DNA of 64,000 bases from Rhodobacter sp. SY28-1 (GTDB lineage Bacteria > Pseudomonadota > Alphaproteobacteria > Rhodobacterales > Rhodobacteraceae): assembly GCF_005222785.1 (NCBI RefSeq), contig NZ_STGH01000002.1:620001-684000 (forward strand), read 5' to 3'. A model generated the notes under the pieces. The model ran no database searches. It was not told the origin of the DNA and saw nothing but the letters and a program-made list of their open reading frames with translations. Of the stretch, positions 56,301-64,000 are shown one piece after another; position 1 is the stretch's first letter, and every line of letters starts with the position of its first letter. The position numbers and the translations under genes were made by a program.

Positions 56301-57850
56301 GTGCCATAGCGCAGGTTGGCGGGGTCGGGCTGGGTGGGCATGGCGTGCCAGAGCCCGATGAAATCGGTCAGCTGGAACAGGCCGGGCACCAGGGGCATCC
56401 CGTTCGGCGTGACCAGCTCCAGCACCTCGTCGCCGTAGGTGATGATCGCCCCGGTCAGGGTCGCCGTTAAGGTCAACGCGGCCAGCGAATGGATCGGTCC
56501 CCAGGCCGAGAGGTCGATCTTGTCGATGCCGAACTGGTAGTCGCCGATCCAGTCCGCCGCACCGTCCGCGCCCAGCACGAAGATATCGGCGCCCGCGCCG
56601 CCGAACAGCGTGTCGCAGCCGCCGCCATCGGCCAGGATGTCATCGCCCAGCCCGCCCAGGATCTGTTCGGTCCCGTCCCCGCCGATGATCATGTCCCCAC
56701 CCGCCGTGCCGGTCAGGGTGGCAGTGGACAGCGTGCCGGTCTGGATTGGCGCCAGAGTGCCGGGATCGATCTGCAGCCGGGTGATGCCGGCTCCTTCGGT
56801 GGCGATGAACAGCTCGATCACCCCGCCCACCACCTGCGCGGCCAGGGCGGTGATGTTGTCGATGGGCAGGCCAAGGTCGCCCAGCAGCTGGCCGCACTTC
56901 AGAAGCCGCCCGTCCGGCATCAGGGTCATCACGGTCAACCCGTCATCGCCCCCGCCCGCGATGACGAAGACCCGGTCGCCCACCTGCGCCGTTGCCATCG
57001 CCTGCACGCCCTGGAACCGGGTGTCCAGCGTGTCGATCACATGGTCGGTGACGAACATCGTGCCATCCGCCGCCAGCCCGATCACGCTGATCGACGAGGA
57101 GTTGGTCGCCCCCACGATCAGGAAGGTCGTCCCGCCCATCTCGACCACCTCGACGGCCGAGGGTTCGTTGATCCCCAGGCCTTGCGGCGCGCCCACGGCC
57201 GTCGCATTGCCCAGCGCGCCGTTTGCGCCCACCGGAAAGGCGCGCACCACGTCCGCCTCCAGCGACAGGCTGACCAGGAACTGCTGGCCGTCCACCGTCA
57301 CCGGGATCATCGAGCCGATGTCGACCCCGGGATGCACGCTGTCCAGCACCTTGCTGCCGACCAAGGTCATCGTGCCATTTGCCGCGACCGAATAGGTGTA
57401 GATCGTGCTTTCACCCATTCGCGCGGCGTAGAAATAGGTCGCCCCGCCGATCTGCAGCACCGCCTGCGCCGAAATCGCGCCGGACAGACTGCCGGGCAGC
57501 TGGATAGCTGGGTTCAGCGTGCCGGTCCCGGTGATGGCAAAGGCATTGACCCCGGCCTGGTTCGCCCCGGTCACGATCAGATGGGTGACGCCGTTGATCG
57601 TCACCGTCTCGATGGTGGCCTCAGTCGGCAGAGCCATGCCGGGCGAGATGCTTTCCTGATCCAGAAGCGTCAGCGTCGTGCCGACCTCCAGCGCCAGCAC
57701 GCCACCCCCGGCCCGGGTGGCGGTGTACAGCACAATCTTGCCGCCTTGGACCACAAGCTCCAGATCGCAGATACCCGAGACCATGTTCAGCGGCGCAGCC
57801 GTGAACGTCTCCGTCACCAGAAAGTTGATCACTTCCGGCCCCACACACAC
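53339..57850 (-). CDS. large RTX calcium-binding protein with N-terminal propeller-like domain
   Basis: 1503 residues. About 1-380 are beta-propeller-like ([20 protein letters not shown], repeated V-x-x-x-GG blades), the rest is dozens of GGxGxDxLx RTX nonapeptides from about 400 to 1410. The C-terminal region ([19 protein letters not shown], then [20 protein letters not shown]) is the usual type-1-secretion signal domain. Secreted through TolC-type export and folded by calcium. No HlyB/HlyD genes are adjacent. GTG start at 57850; TTG and later codons possible. Could be an adhesin, hydrolase or surface-layer protein. Confidence 0.92.
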   Translation of the reverse strand: MCVGPEVINFLVTETFTAAPLNMVSGICDLELVVQGGKIVLYTATRAGGGVLALEVGTTLTLLDQESISPGMALPTEATIETVTINGVTHLIVTGANQAGVNAFAITGTGTLNPAIQLPGSLSGAISAQAVLQIGGATYFYAARMGESTIYTYSVAANGTMTLVGSKVLDSVHPGVDIGSMIPVTVDGQQFLVSLSLEADVVRAFPVGANGALGNATAVGAPQGLGINEPSAVEVVEMGGTTFLIVGATNSSSISVIGLAADGTMFVTDHVIDTLDTRFQGVQAMATAQVGDRVFVIAGGGDDGLTVMTLMPDGRLLKCGQLLGDLGLPIDNITALAAQVVGGVIELFIATEGAGITRLQIDPGTLAPIQTGTLSTATLTGTAGGDMIIGGDGTEQILGGLGDDILADGGGCDTLFGGAGADIFVLGADGAADWIGDYQFGIDKIDLSAWGPIHSLAALTLTATLTGAIITYGDEVLELVTPNGMPLVPGLFQLTDFIGLWHAMPTQPDPANLRYGTNQVDVLTGGSGDDMFLVSVGADTINGGAGFDTIVLTGATAGIRVNLEALNQNTNIATGQTYVSIEGIIGSYFSDTLTGNSDGNRIEGLDGNDRLSGVAGNDTLLGGNGNDSLLGGLGADVLDGGVGRDRASYREAVIGVIADLGNPAVNTGEAAGDSYIAIEDLEGTGYNDTLGGDAQSNNLLGLEGNDRLDGRGGADSLYGGEGNDTLIGGEGGDRLEGGNGTDFASYDTATSAVRIDLVTPGLNLGDALGDTFITIEGFVLSGFADTFSGSNLAEQAFGGAGNDTLSGLGGADLLSGGSGNDTLYGGDGDDTLVGGAGADRIEGGVGNDLVSYADATAGVRADLATPGLNTGDAAGDSYLTVEGLEGSTFADTLAGDSGANRIFGLQGNDQIWGRAGNDILYGGDGDDTILGGTGSDTIFGGAGFDIASYAESATALRVDLATAANSTGEALGDSFDGIEGLLGGTGADTLQGDGQANLLMGGLGNDSLEGRCGNDTLQGGDGLDTLLGGDGNDRLEGGLGNDRLEGGLGNDSLIAGDGNDLLYGDSESDTLEGGAGNDTLYGGDGDDRLDGGTGNDRMEGGLGNDLYLVDSVLDVVVEAASAGTDTVQTALTTYTLAANVEILVMTSGLNSSGTGNAQDNTLAAGAGNDTLSGLAGIDWIYGDAGNDSIDGGTETDALWGGSGDDTILGGDGGDGLFGETGNDRLFGGNGVDWLFGGDGDDRLEGGNDTDALFGAFGNDTLYGDNGGDNLDGSYGNDVLYGGQGVDWLYGSFGEDSLYGGTETDALFGQEGFDLLDGGDGGDNLDGGSGSDSLYGGAGNDWLYGQEGTDLMYGGSDDDVLWGGADNDRLYGEAGSDHFDGGDGDDWLTGGAGRDVYHGGAGVDHFEIITADAEDLFLDFTSGTDKVVLNRAALGLAAEATLAGMWQTGVALPGNFGGTSPVLFYDTNFRALFLDLDGGSSANAVALFSLDEGLSLALADLLLG

Positions 57851-57988
57851 CCATTTACCCGGGGTCGAGGATGCGGGGCTAAGTCCTAATGCCCGGTGAT
57901 CCGATCAGGGCGCAATCGGGGCAAAAGGTCCGGATTTTCGACAAAGGCCCCAGGATCGGGCCCCTCGGATCAGGGCGGGAGCGGGGTC

Positions 57989-59293
57989 CTAGCGGCCGAC
58001 CCCCACATAGGCGGTAAACCCCGCCTCGCGCACTTCGGCCGGGTCGTAGATATTGCGCAGGTCGGCCATCTGCGGCGTTGCCATCTTGCGGGCAAGCTTG
58101 GCCAGATCGAGCCCCCGGAACTCGTTCCACTCGGTCAGCAGCACGACCAGATCGGCGTCGTTCGCCGCTTGGTAGGGGTTGTCGACCCATTTCACTCCGG
58201 CCAGAAGCGCCTCGCCTTCGTGCTTGCCCTGCGGATCGCTGACCCGCACCTTGGCACCAGCACCCACAAGCGCCGGGACGATGGTCAGCGACGGCGCCTC
58301 GCGCATGTCGTCGGTGTTGGGCTTGAAGGTCACGCCAAGGACGGCGATGGTCTTGTCGCGGACCGACCCGCCGCAGAGATCGACGATCTTCTCGATCATC
58401 CGGCGTTTCACTTCCTCGTTCACCTTGATGACCGCCTCGACGATCTGCATGGGTGCGGCATGTTCCTGCCCGATCCGGGCCAGGGCCTTGGTATCCTTTG
58501 GAAAACAGCTGCCACCATAGCCCGGCCCGGCATGCAGGAACTTGTCGCCGATGCGCCCGTCCATGCCGATGCCCTTGGCGACAGTCTTCACATCCGCGCC
58601 CACCTTTTCGCACAGGGCGGCGATCTCGTTGATGAAGGTGATCTTGGTCGCAAGGAAGGCGTTCGCCGCGTATTTTATCATCTCGGCGCTTTCCAGCCCG
58701 GTGTAGACCATCGGGAATTCCCGCAAGGAAAGGGGCCGGTAAAGCTCGGCCATGACCTTCCGTGCCTTCGGCGTTTCGGCCCCCACGACCACCCGGTCCG
58801 GGCGCATGAAATCGTCGATCGCTGCCCCCTCGCGCAGGAATTCGGGGTTCGAGGCGACATCGAATGCGGCCTTCGGGTTCGCCTCGCGCACCGCCTCGGC
58901 CACCTTGCGATTGGTGCCGACCGGAACGGTGGACTTGGTCACCACCACCGCGTAACCGGTCAGCGCCCGCCCGATTTCGGCGGCAGCGGCCATAACAAAC
59001 GTCAGGTCGGCATGGCCGTCCCCCCGCCGCGTGGGCGTGCCGACCGCGATGAAGACGGCCTCGGCCCCATCCACCGCCGCAGCCAGGTCCGTGGTGAACG
59101 ACAGCCGCCCCGCCGCGGTGTTCTTGGCGATCAACGCCTCGAGCCCGGGTTCGAAGATCGGCACTTCGCCCTGGTTCAGCCGCTCGATCTTGGCCGCGTC
59201 CTTGTCGACGCAGATCACATCATGGCCAAAGTCGGAAAAGCAGGCGCCTGAGACCAGCCCGACATATCCCGTCCCGATCATCGCAATCCGCAT
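57989..59293 (-). CDS. ugd: UDP-glucose 6-dehydrogenase
   Basis: Oxidises UDP-glucose to UDP-glucuronate. 434 residues: GTGYVGLVSGACFSDFGH at 7-24, AVGTPTRRGDGHADLT, the catalytic Cys263 in GYGGSCFPKD, and the C-terminal domain LGVTFKPNTDDMREAPSL. Standard length. Supplies acid sugar for surface polysaccharides, in line with galE nearby. Confidence 0.97.
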   Translation of the reverse strand: MRIAMIGTGYVGLVSGACFSDFGHDVICVDKDAAKIERLNQGEVPIFEPGLEALIAKNTAAGRLSFTTDLAAAVDGAEAVFIAVGTPTRRGDGHADLTFVMAAAAEIGRALTGYAVVVTKSTVPVGTNRKVAEAVREANPKAAFDVASNPEFLREGAAIDDFMRPDRVVVGAETPKARKVMAELYRPLSLREFPMVYTGLESAEMIKYAANAFLATKITFINEIAALCEKVGADVKTVAKGIGMDGRIGDKFLHAGPGYGGSCFPKDTKALARIGQEHAAPMQIVEAVIKVNEEVKRRMIEKIVDLCGGSVRDKTIAVLGVTFKPNTDDMREAPSLTIVPALVGAGAKVRVSDPQGKHEGEALLAGVKWVDNPYQAANDADLVVLLTEWNEFRGLDLAKLARKMATPQMADLRNIYDPAEVREAGFTAYVGVGR

Positions 59294-59421
59294 TGAACCG
59301 CCCCGCTGAACCCACGCGCCTGTCTATGCAGGGCGCAGCAAGGGCTGTCAAACGCTGCAACGCAGGCCAGGCGACGCCAACTGACTGGGGCCCATCCTTG
59401 CGGACAGGCCCCCCTCAGCGA

Positions 59422-59793
59422 TCAGACCGGCTCGGGCTTCGGAAAACGCGCCTTGACCTCGGCCACGGCTGCCAGCCAGTCTTCCTTGGCGACCTCCTCG
59501 CGCTGCCAGCGGAAGAACAAGGGGTCGGCCTCCGCCGCAAGCGCCTGACGCAGCGCCTCGTCCCGCGCGGCGAGCGCCGCCTGATGGTCCGCCTCGCGCT
59601 GCGCGGCGATCTCTTCCTCGGTGGGCGTTGCCGCAGCGACCGGGCCGCGTGCCACCCATTTGCCCTTGGCGGTGCGGCGGTGCCCGGCCAGATACTCGAC
59701 CGTCAGCCCCTCGACCGGCTCGCTGCCCTCGCGTGCTTCGCTGCCGATCCAGCCCGGGATTCCATCTTCGGTGAACAGAACGTGCAGGGTCAT
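59422..59793 (-). CDS. small tail-fibre-associated-type protein
   Basis: 123 residues. EEEIAAQREADHQAALAARDE is a helical stretch, then ADPLFFRWQREEVAKEDWLAAVAEVKARFP, a pattern common in small proteins downstream of phage tail-fibre genes. Start MTLHVLFTEDGIPGWIG at 59793; one base from the DUF2793 stop, so it is co-transcribed and may be a chaperone or subunit of that protein. Confidence 0.65.
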   Translation of the reverse strand: MTLHVLFTEDGIPGWIGSEAREGSEPVEGLTVEYLAGHRRTAKGKWVARGPVAAATPTEEEIAAQREADHQAALAARDEALRQALAAEADPLFFRWQREEVAKEDWLAAVAEVKARFPKPEPV

Positions 59794-59794
59794 G

Positions 59795-62275
59795 TCAGTA
59801 GTCGCTTTCGATATAAAGGCCCATGGTCGCATGACCGATCACCGACGAAGTGCCACCGACGCTCATCCAGGCGTAGGGGGTCAGCAGCGTCGAGGTTGTC
59901 GGAATGTCGGTCGTGATCGTCCCCGTCGTCACCGCCCCCGAGACGAGGTTCGTCACCTCGTAGTGCAGGGCCTGCGTCGTCCCGGGCGGTGAGAACATCG
60001 CGATCTCGTAGACCGAGGTGAGGTCGGCGTTGGGCTTCGGGAAGCTGGCCCCGAGGTCGATCTTCGTGGCCGTGCCCGAGCCGTCATTGTGCATGAACTG
60101 GATGTTCGTGTCGGCGGAATCGTAGCCCATCCCGAAAAGGTTGGTCTGGGTTGACGGGTTGACATCCGTCGGTGCCGCGGTGGTGTTGCGCATGCCGGTA
60201 AAGGCCCGGTGCGTCGCCGTCGCCACCCCCGTCGCCGGACCCCAGCGCCAGACCAGATGGAACCCGCCCAGCGTCGCCGCCGTTCCGCCCAGCGTCCACT
60301 GCAGCGCCCCGCCCCGGATGCCCGCCACTGCCGTCGTCGAGGCCGTGGTCACCCGCCACGACCGCCGCCGCATGTAGGTGAAAAGGCTCGTGGTGGCCAC
60401 GTTTTCCGTGGTCGCCGTGCCGGTCGCGCTGATCACGATGCCAAGCTGCGTGTCCGCACCACCGTTACCGGCCGGCAGGAAGATGCCCATCTTGTTGCGG
60501 GCAAAGGTCGGCTGGATCGAACTGTCCAGCCCGCTCGGCCCCATGAAGGCCGGCATCATCCGCCCGCCGACCTTGCGTCCGAAAAGTTTCAGCCCATCCG
60601 CTGCCGGGGCTGCGGGCGTCGAGATCAGCGGCAAACGCAATTGCCCACCCTCGATCTCGACATCCGCCGCACCGGCAAAGGCGCCGCCGTTGTTGAACTG
60701 GATCTCGCCCGAGGCCCCGCCAGGGCTTCCACCGCCACCACCCGACGGGGCAGCCCAGGTCCCATCCGCGCGCAGGAAGTTCGTCGTCCCCCCGCCCGAG
60801 GCCGGGGCCAGACCCTTGTCCGCCGATCCGAACACGTCCAAGAGCGCTGTCGCCTGGGTCCCGGTCAGATCCTCCGGATCGCCCGTCCCGGCCGTGGCGC
60901 GGCCCTTGAACGTCCCCGAGGCAACGTCCGCCAGCTTGGCATTCGTCACCACATTCCCGGCGATGGTTGCCGCAAAGGACCCCGTCCCCGACCCGGTCAC
61001 CTCGCCGGTCAACGTGATCGTCTGATCGCCCGTATTGGTGCCGGTGATCGCATCCAGCTTGGTCTTGTCCGCCGCCGACAGGAAGCCCGCGACTGCTCCA
61101 GTCGCCTCGGCATGCAGCGCGCCCCCAGCCCGGCTGCCGTGCGCCGTGTCGTCAAACCGCGCCGCAGGCAGCGTCCCTGCCGAAAGGTCGCTCGCCGACC
61201 CGCTGGTCGCCACCGCCGCCAGGCCGGTGATGGTCGCCGCAGCCTGCGTTCCGGTATGCGTCGCCCGGTCGCGCAAGCTCGCGTCCGATGCGTTCGCCGT
61301 CGCCCCGTCCGCCACGTTCAGGATGCCCCGCGCCTGCGCCGCCGTCAGCACTTCCGGAGACCCGGTCCCCGCCGTATCGCGCCCAAGGAAGCTGTCCGTC
61401 GCGATGTCGGCCAGCTTGTCCAGGCTGACCGCGCCGGTGTCGATGGTCCAGGCCGCCCCGCCGCCTGACACAGTGATGTCGCCCTTGTCCCCATCCGCAA
61501 CTCCGCCACCGCCGCCGCCGACAGTCTGCGTGACCCCGCCGCTCTGCACCTTGACCTCGCCGGTCGTGGTGTTCAGCCACAAGGTCCCGTCCGCCGGGCT
61601 CGCCGGGTCCACGGCCTGACCGCCCAGATGCACCGGCTGCGGCAGCGTCACCTCTCCCGTCGCCGCATCCGCCTCCAGCGCCGTGAACCAGGTGCTCCCA
61701 TCGGCACTCACCTTGACCGAGAAATCGTCCGACCCCGCCGTCCCCATCTCGGCCCGACCGCCGAACCCGGTCTGGAACAGCAGGCTCGCCGTATCGCTCG
61801 CCACCGCCTTGTTCAGCTTCAGCTGATGCCCCGACCCCGCGTGGTTCAACAGCGTTGCCGGAGAAGACACCGCCAGGCGGTTCGTCGCATCCGGCGTGGC
61901 CGACACGCCCAGCTGCCCGACGGTGAACGGCCCGTCCGACAGCGCGATCCAGGTCAGCCCGTTGAAGAACGCCATCTGGCTTTCCGCCATCACATAGGCC
62001 TGCCAGCCCGGCAGCGGTTGCGTGAACTGCCAGCCCGCCTCGGTGAACAGCGCGATCCGCCCCGACTGCCCCACCCAAGGTCCCGTCGCCCCCGCCGCCA
62101 CGATATGCCGGTCGCCAATCGACGGCAGGGCCGGAGCCGTGGTCAGCGTCCGGTTGATGACCGCCAGCTGCACGATAAGGTCCAGCGCCACCAGCGCCTC
62201 GTTATGGGTCACATGCTTTTGCGCCTGCGCCGGAAGGATCAGGGGCAGCGACAGGATCGTCGTATCGTCGGGCAT
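59795..62275 (-). CDS. DUF2793 phage/GTA spike-like protein
   Basis: 826 residues. PLILPAQAQKHVTHNEALVALD opens DUF2793 (about 1-160). Fibre-type repeats follow: FLGRDTAGTGSPEVLTAAQA, KGRATAGTGDPEDLTGTQA, TNFLRADGTWAAPSGGG, and DKTKLDAITGTNTGDQT. A C-terminal receptor-binding-like beta domain ends it. From memory DUF2793 is part of Rhodobacter GTA head spikes (GhsA/GhsB). Separate from the beta-helix gene at 18001, unlike the adjacent pair in R. capsulatus. Confidence 0.82.
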   Translation of the reverse strand: MPDDTTILSLPLILPAQAQKHVTHNEALVALDLIVQLAVINRTLTTAPALPSIGDRHIVAAGATGPWVGQSGRIALFTEAGWQFTQPLPGWQAYVMAESQMAFFNGLTWIALSDGPFTVGQLGVSATPDATNRLAVSSPATLLNHAGSGHQLKLNKAVASDTASLLFQTGFGGRAEMGTAGSDDFSVKVSADGSTWFTALEADAATGEVTLPQPVHLGGQAVDPASPADGTLWLNTTTGEVKVQSGGVTQTVGGGGGGVADGDKGDITVSGGGAAWTIDTGAVSLDKLADIATDSFLGRDTAGTGSPEVLTAAQARGILNVADGATANASDASLRDRATHTGTQAAATITGLAAVATSGSASDLSAGTLPAARFDDTAHGSRAGGALHAEATGAVAGFLSAADKTKLDAITGTNTGDQTITLTGEVTGSGTGSFAATIAGNVVTNAKLADVASGTFKGRATAGTGDPEDLTGTQATALLDVFGSADKGLAPASGGGTTNFLRADGTWAAPSGGGGGSPGGASGEIQFNNGGAFAGAADVEIEGGQLRLPLISTPAAPAADGLKLFGRKVGGRMMPAFMGPSGLDSSIQPTFARNKMGIFLPAGNGGADTQLGIVISATGTATTENVATTSLFTYMRRRSWRVTTASTTAVAGIRGGALQWTLGGTAATLGGFHLVWRWGPATGVATATHRAFTGMRNTTAAPTDVNPSTQTNLFGMGYDSADTNIQFMHNDGSGTATKIDLGASFPKPNADLTSVYEIAMFSPPGTTQALHYEVTNLVSGAVTTGTITTDIPTTSTLLTPYAWMSVGGTSSVIGHATMGLYIESDY

Positions 62276-62424
62276 CAGAAACCTCCGGGGATCGCCTTGG
62301 CCCGCGACCGTAAGAAAGCTTCGTTCACACCCGCTGATCAGACCGCGCGGCGAACCTCATCCCCGCGCAACACCAGACCCGCGCACCACAGGCTATCGCC
62401 CCTGGTGACATGTCTTGCCCATGT

Positions 62425-62445
62425 CGCAAATACTCCCGCCGGAGG
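62425..62445. repeat. CGCAAATAYYCC motif, copy 2
   Basis: CGCAAATACTCCCGCCGGAGG; a related CGCAAATATCCTCGG is at 2041-2055. Both lie in intergenic gaps next to gene ends or starts. Confidence 0.4.
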
Positions 62446-62495
62446 CCGCCTGCGCCGCCACCCCGGACCGACCTCCATGCAGCGCGCGGATGTAG

Positions 62496-62514
62496 GGTGG
62501 GCGATCCGCCCACC
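62496..62514. repeat. GGTGGGC-type palindrome, copy 3
   Basis: GGTGGGCG (62496-62503) and CGCCCACC (62507-62514), loop ATC, preceded by GTA as in copy 1. Confidence 0.6.
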
Positions 62515-62521
62515 GCCCCTC

Positions 62522-63421
62522 TCAGGGGTCCTCGACCAAAGCCGGGGCCTGTCGCTCCCGCCGCGCCTCGACCCAGGTGTTCGCGCTGATCGCCAGAATA
62601 ATCAGCGCACCCCCGGCCAGGACCCAGACCTCCACCGGCTCGCCAAAGGCCAGTGCGCCCAGCAGCGCCGCCCAGATCAGCTGCAGGAAGGTCACCGGCT
62701 GCGTCACCGCCAGCGGCGCCGCCCGGAACGCCTTGGCCATCGCGTAATGCCCCAGCGTCGCCAACCCCGCCACGACCGCCAGCCAGGCGCATTGCTCCCA
62801 TCGCACCGGCTGCCACTGCCACAGCGCCAGCGGCAACAGCCCCAGCGTCACCGTCACCGACAGGACCGCCACGATGACCGAGGCCGGGGCCTCCCGGCTC
62901 AGCCGCTTGGCGATGATGTAACTCATCGAGAAGAAGACTGTCGCCCCCAGCTGCGACAGATGCCCCAGCGACAGCTCCCGCAGCCCCGGCCGCAAGACGA
63001 TCAACCCGCCCGCGACCGCCACCAGCACCGCCGCCACCCGCCGCGCCCCCAGCCCCTCGCCCAGAAGCAGCCCACCGATCACCAGCACCATCACCGGCCC
63101 CAGGAAGGCAATCGCCGCCATCTCCGCCACCGGCACCCGCGCCATCGCATAGAACCACAGGATCACGGCCACGACATGCAGCGCCCCGCGGCCTGCGAAC
63201 ATCCGCCCCACCCCCGGCGCGAACCGCATCCCCCGCATCGCCCAGAGGGCGGGGAGGAGGAACAGCAAGCCGAACCCGAACCGGATGAACGCCGATTGCG
63301 CCGCCGGCAGCTCCGTCCCGAGGTAACGGACAATCCCGTTCACCCCCACAAAGGAAATCCCGGCCCCCGCCATCCACAAGGCCCCCTCAAGGGGCCGCCC
63401 CAAGTCGTTCACTGCACGCAT
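62522..63421 (-). CDS. EamA-family (DMT) transporter
   Basis: 299 residues, ten membrane segments, two EamA repeats (ALWMAGAGISFVGVNGIVRYL; LVIGGLLLGEGLGARRVAAVLVAVAGGLIVL). Substrate unknown; many relatives export amino acids or nucleosides. Lies between the spike gene and the LysE-type gene. Confidence 0.88.
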   Translation of the reverse strand: MRAVNDLGRPLEGALWMAGAGISFVGVNGIVRYLGTELPAAQSAFIRFGFGLLFLLPALWAMRGMRFAPGVGRMFAGRGALHVVAVILWFYAMARVPVAEMAAIAFLGPVMVLVIGGLLLGEGLGARRVAAVLVAVAGGLIVLRPGLRELSLGHLSQLGATVFFSMSYIIAKRLSREAPASVIVAVLSVTVTLGLLPLALWQWQPVRWEQCAWLAVVAGLATLGHYAMAKAFRAAPLAVTQPVTFLQLIWAALLGALAFGEPVEVWVLAGGALIILAISANTWVEARRERQAPALVEDP

Positions 63422-63543
63422 GGCCGGACAGAAGCCGAAGCGATGGCCAAAGGCAAGGTGCCGCCATCATCGCAGGGTGTGGCTCACAGCGCACCGTGGT
63501 CGGGAACACGGTGAACACAACCCCAACGCAGAACGCCAACCAC

Positions 63544-63582
63544 TTGAAATCGTTCACGTCCCGGGAAATGTCCACCGTGGAC
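63544..63582. repeat. GTCCACCGTGGAC palindrome, copy 4, with conserved flank
   Basis: TTGAAATCGTTCAC (63544-63557) then GTCCACCGTGGAC (63570-63582). The same flank plus palindrome occurs at about 39078-39114. Here it lies just after the LysE-type stop. Confidence 0.6.
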
Positions 63583-63585
63583 TCA

Positions 63586-64000
63586 TCACCCCCCGAACGC
63601 CAGCCCCGCCGCGATCGCCCACATCGTCACCCCCACGCCCACCTCCAGCCAGACCCAGGCCGCGGGCCTTGCAAACACCGGGGCCAGCACCCTCGCCCCG
63701 AAGCCCAGCGCAGCGAAAAAGCTCAACGAGGCGCAGGCCGCCGCCACCCCGAACACCCCCTGGTGCGGGGCGTGCTGGGCCGAGATCGACCCGATCAGCA
63801 CCACGGTATCCAGATAGACATGCGGGTTGGCCCAGGTCAGCAGAAGGCAGGTCCACAGCACCGAACTCAACGAGGCCGCCCCCGCCTCGGACGGCCGCAG
63901 GGCCTCCCCACCCCGCGCCGCCGCCCGGAACCGCAGCGCCCCGTAGACCGCCAGGAACGCCACCCCCAGCCAGCGCATCGCCTCGCCGAACCATGGGACC
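63586..64000 (-). CDS. LysE/ArgO-type amino-acid exporter, C-terminal part (gene runs off the window)
   Basis: Frame is open to the right edge, at least 137 residues. TCLLLTWANPHVYLDTVVLIGSIS is the LysE/ArgO signature, and the remaining membrane segments (AACASLSFFAALGFGARVLAPVF; AWVWLEVGVGVTMWAIAAGLAFGG) complete the C-terminal half. Expected to export lysine or arginine. The internal Met at 63978 should not be read as the start. Confidence 0.85.
   Translation of the reverse strand, partial: VPWFGEAMRWLGVAFLAVYGALRFRAAARGGEALRPSEAGAASLSSVLWTCLLLTWANPHVYLDTVVLIGSISAQHAPHQGVFGVAAACASLSFFAALGFGARVLAPVFARPAAWVWLEVGVGVTMWAIAAGLAFGG

Noticed and set aside
61628-63514. 628-codon plus-strand frame
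   Set aside because: Runs antisense across two real genes (DUF2793 and EamA) and the gap between them; low-complexity shadow.

Overview
The window reads as chromosomal DNA of a GC-rich alphaproteobacterium, most likely in the Rhodobacterales (Rhodobacter-like Rhodobacteraceae). This rests on protein style and gene content: a class I lysyl-tRNA synthetase, DUF1127 and TerB-like small proteins, a DUF2793 protein and a pectate-lyase-fold protein resembling gene-transfer-agent head spikes, an FnrL-type box, and the mreBCD-mrdA-rodA order. No rRNA, tRNA, insertion sequence or CRISPR array was seen. About fifty protein genes cover most of the sequence, with short intergenic gaps that often hold hairpins.

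Region 1-5.6 kb holds housekeeping genes: a cut-off FkbM-type methyltransferase, pth, a DUF2332 gene, the ycjX/ycjF-like pair and truA. Region 5.6-15.7 kb is a minus-strand acetate-utilisation cluster, read in the order acs, adk, a DUF4212 gene, an acetate symporter gene, a cNMP/CBS/DUF294 gene, a small membrane protein gene, a response regulator gene, and a membrane sensor-like protein fused to a DEDDh exonuclease. Acs makes AMP and the overlapping adk can recycle it. A SulP transporter follows. At 18-20.3 kb lies a beta-helix protein that may be one GTA head-spike subunit.

Region 20.5-26.3 kb holds small periplasmic proteins, one with an FNR-like box upstream, lysK, a TerB-like gene, and then a lower-GC two-gene island: a HipA-like kinase overlapping a DUF3037 gene. 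The leuA region (26.4-28.4 kb) has a leucine-rich leader peptide with competing hairpins, which looks like a transcription attenuator, and a 31-nt palindrome after leuA. A LysR gene, a DUF1127 gene, a cation/proton antiporter gene, and an SDR gene overlapping a putative nuclease gene lead to the cell-shape operon mreB-mreC-mreD-mrdA-rodA plus a DUF1345 gene (32.6-38.9 kb).

Region 39-47 kb holds ghrA, a DMT transporter gene and a likely amine-catabolism run: a glutamine-synthetase-like ligase, a GFA protein, an aldehyde dehydrogenase, an iron alcohol dehydrogenase and an FAD amine/amino-acid oxidase. Two tandemly duplicated small exported proteins with matching terminators and upstream dyads come next. 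Then come copA with a CueR-type promoter and cueR, a mutarotase-like gene, galE, a 1503-residue RTX protein, and ugd. The minus strand then carries a DUF2793 spike/tail-fibre protein with a small partner, a second DMT transporter and the end of a LysE/ArgO-type exporter cut by the window edge.

Short palindromic elements recur across the window: GTCCACSGTGGAC four times, and a GGTGGGC/GCCCACC dyad three times.
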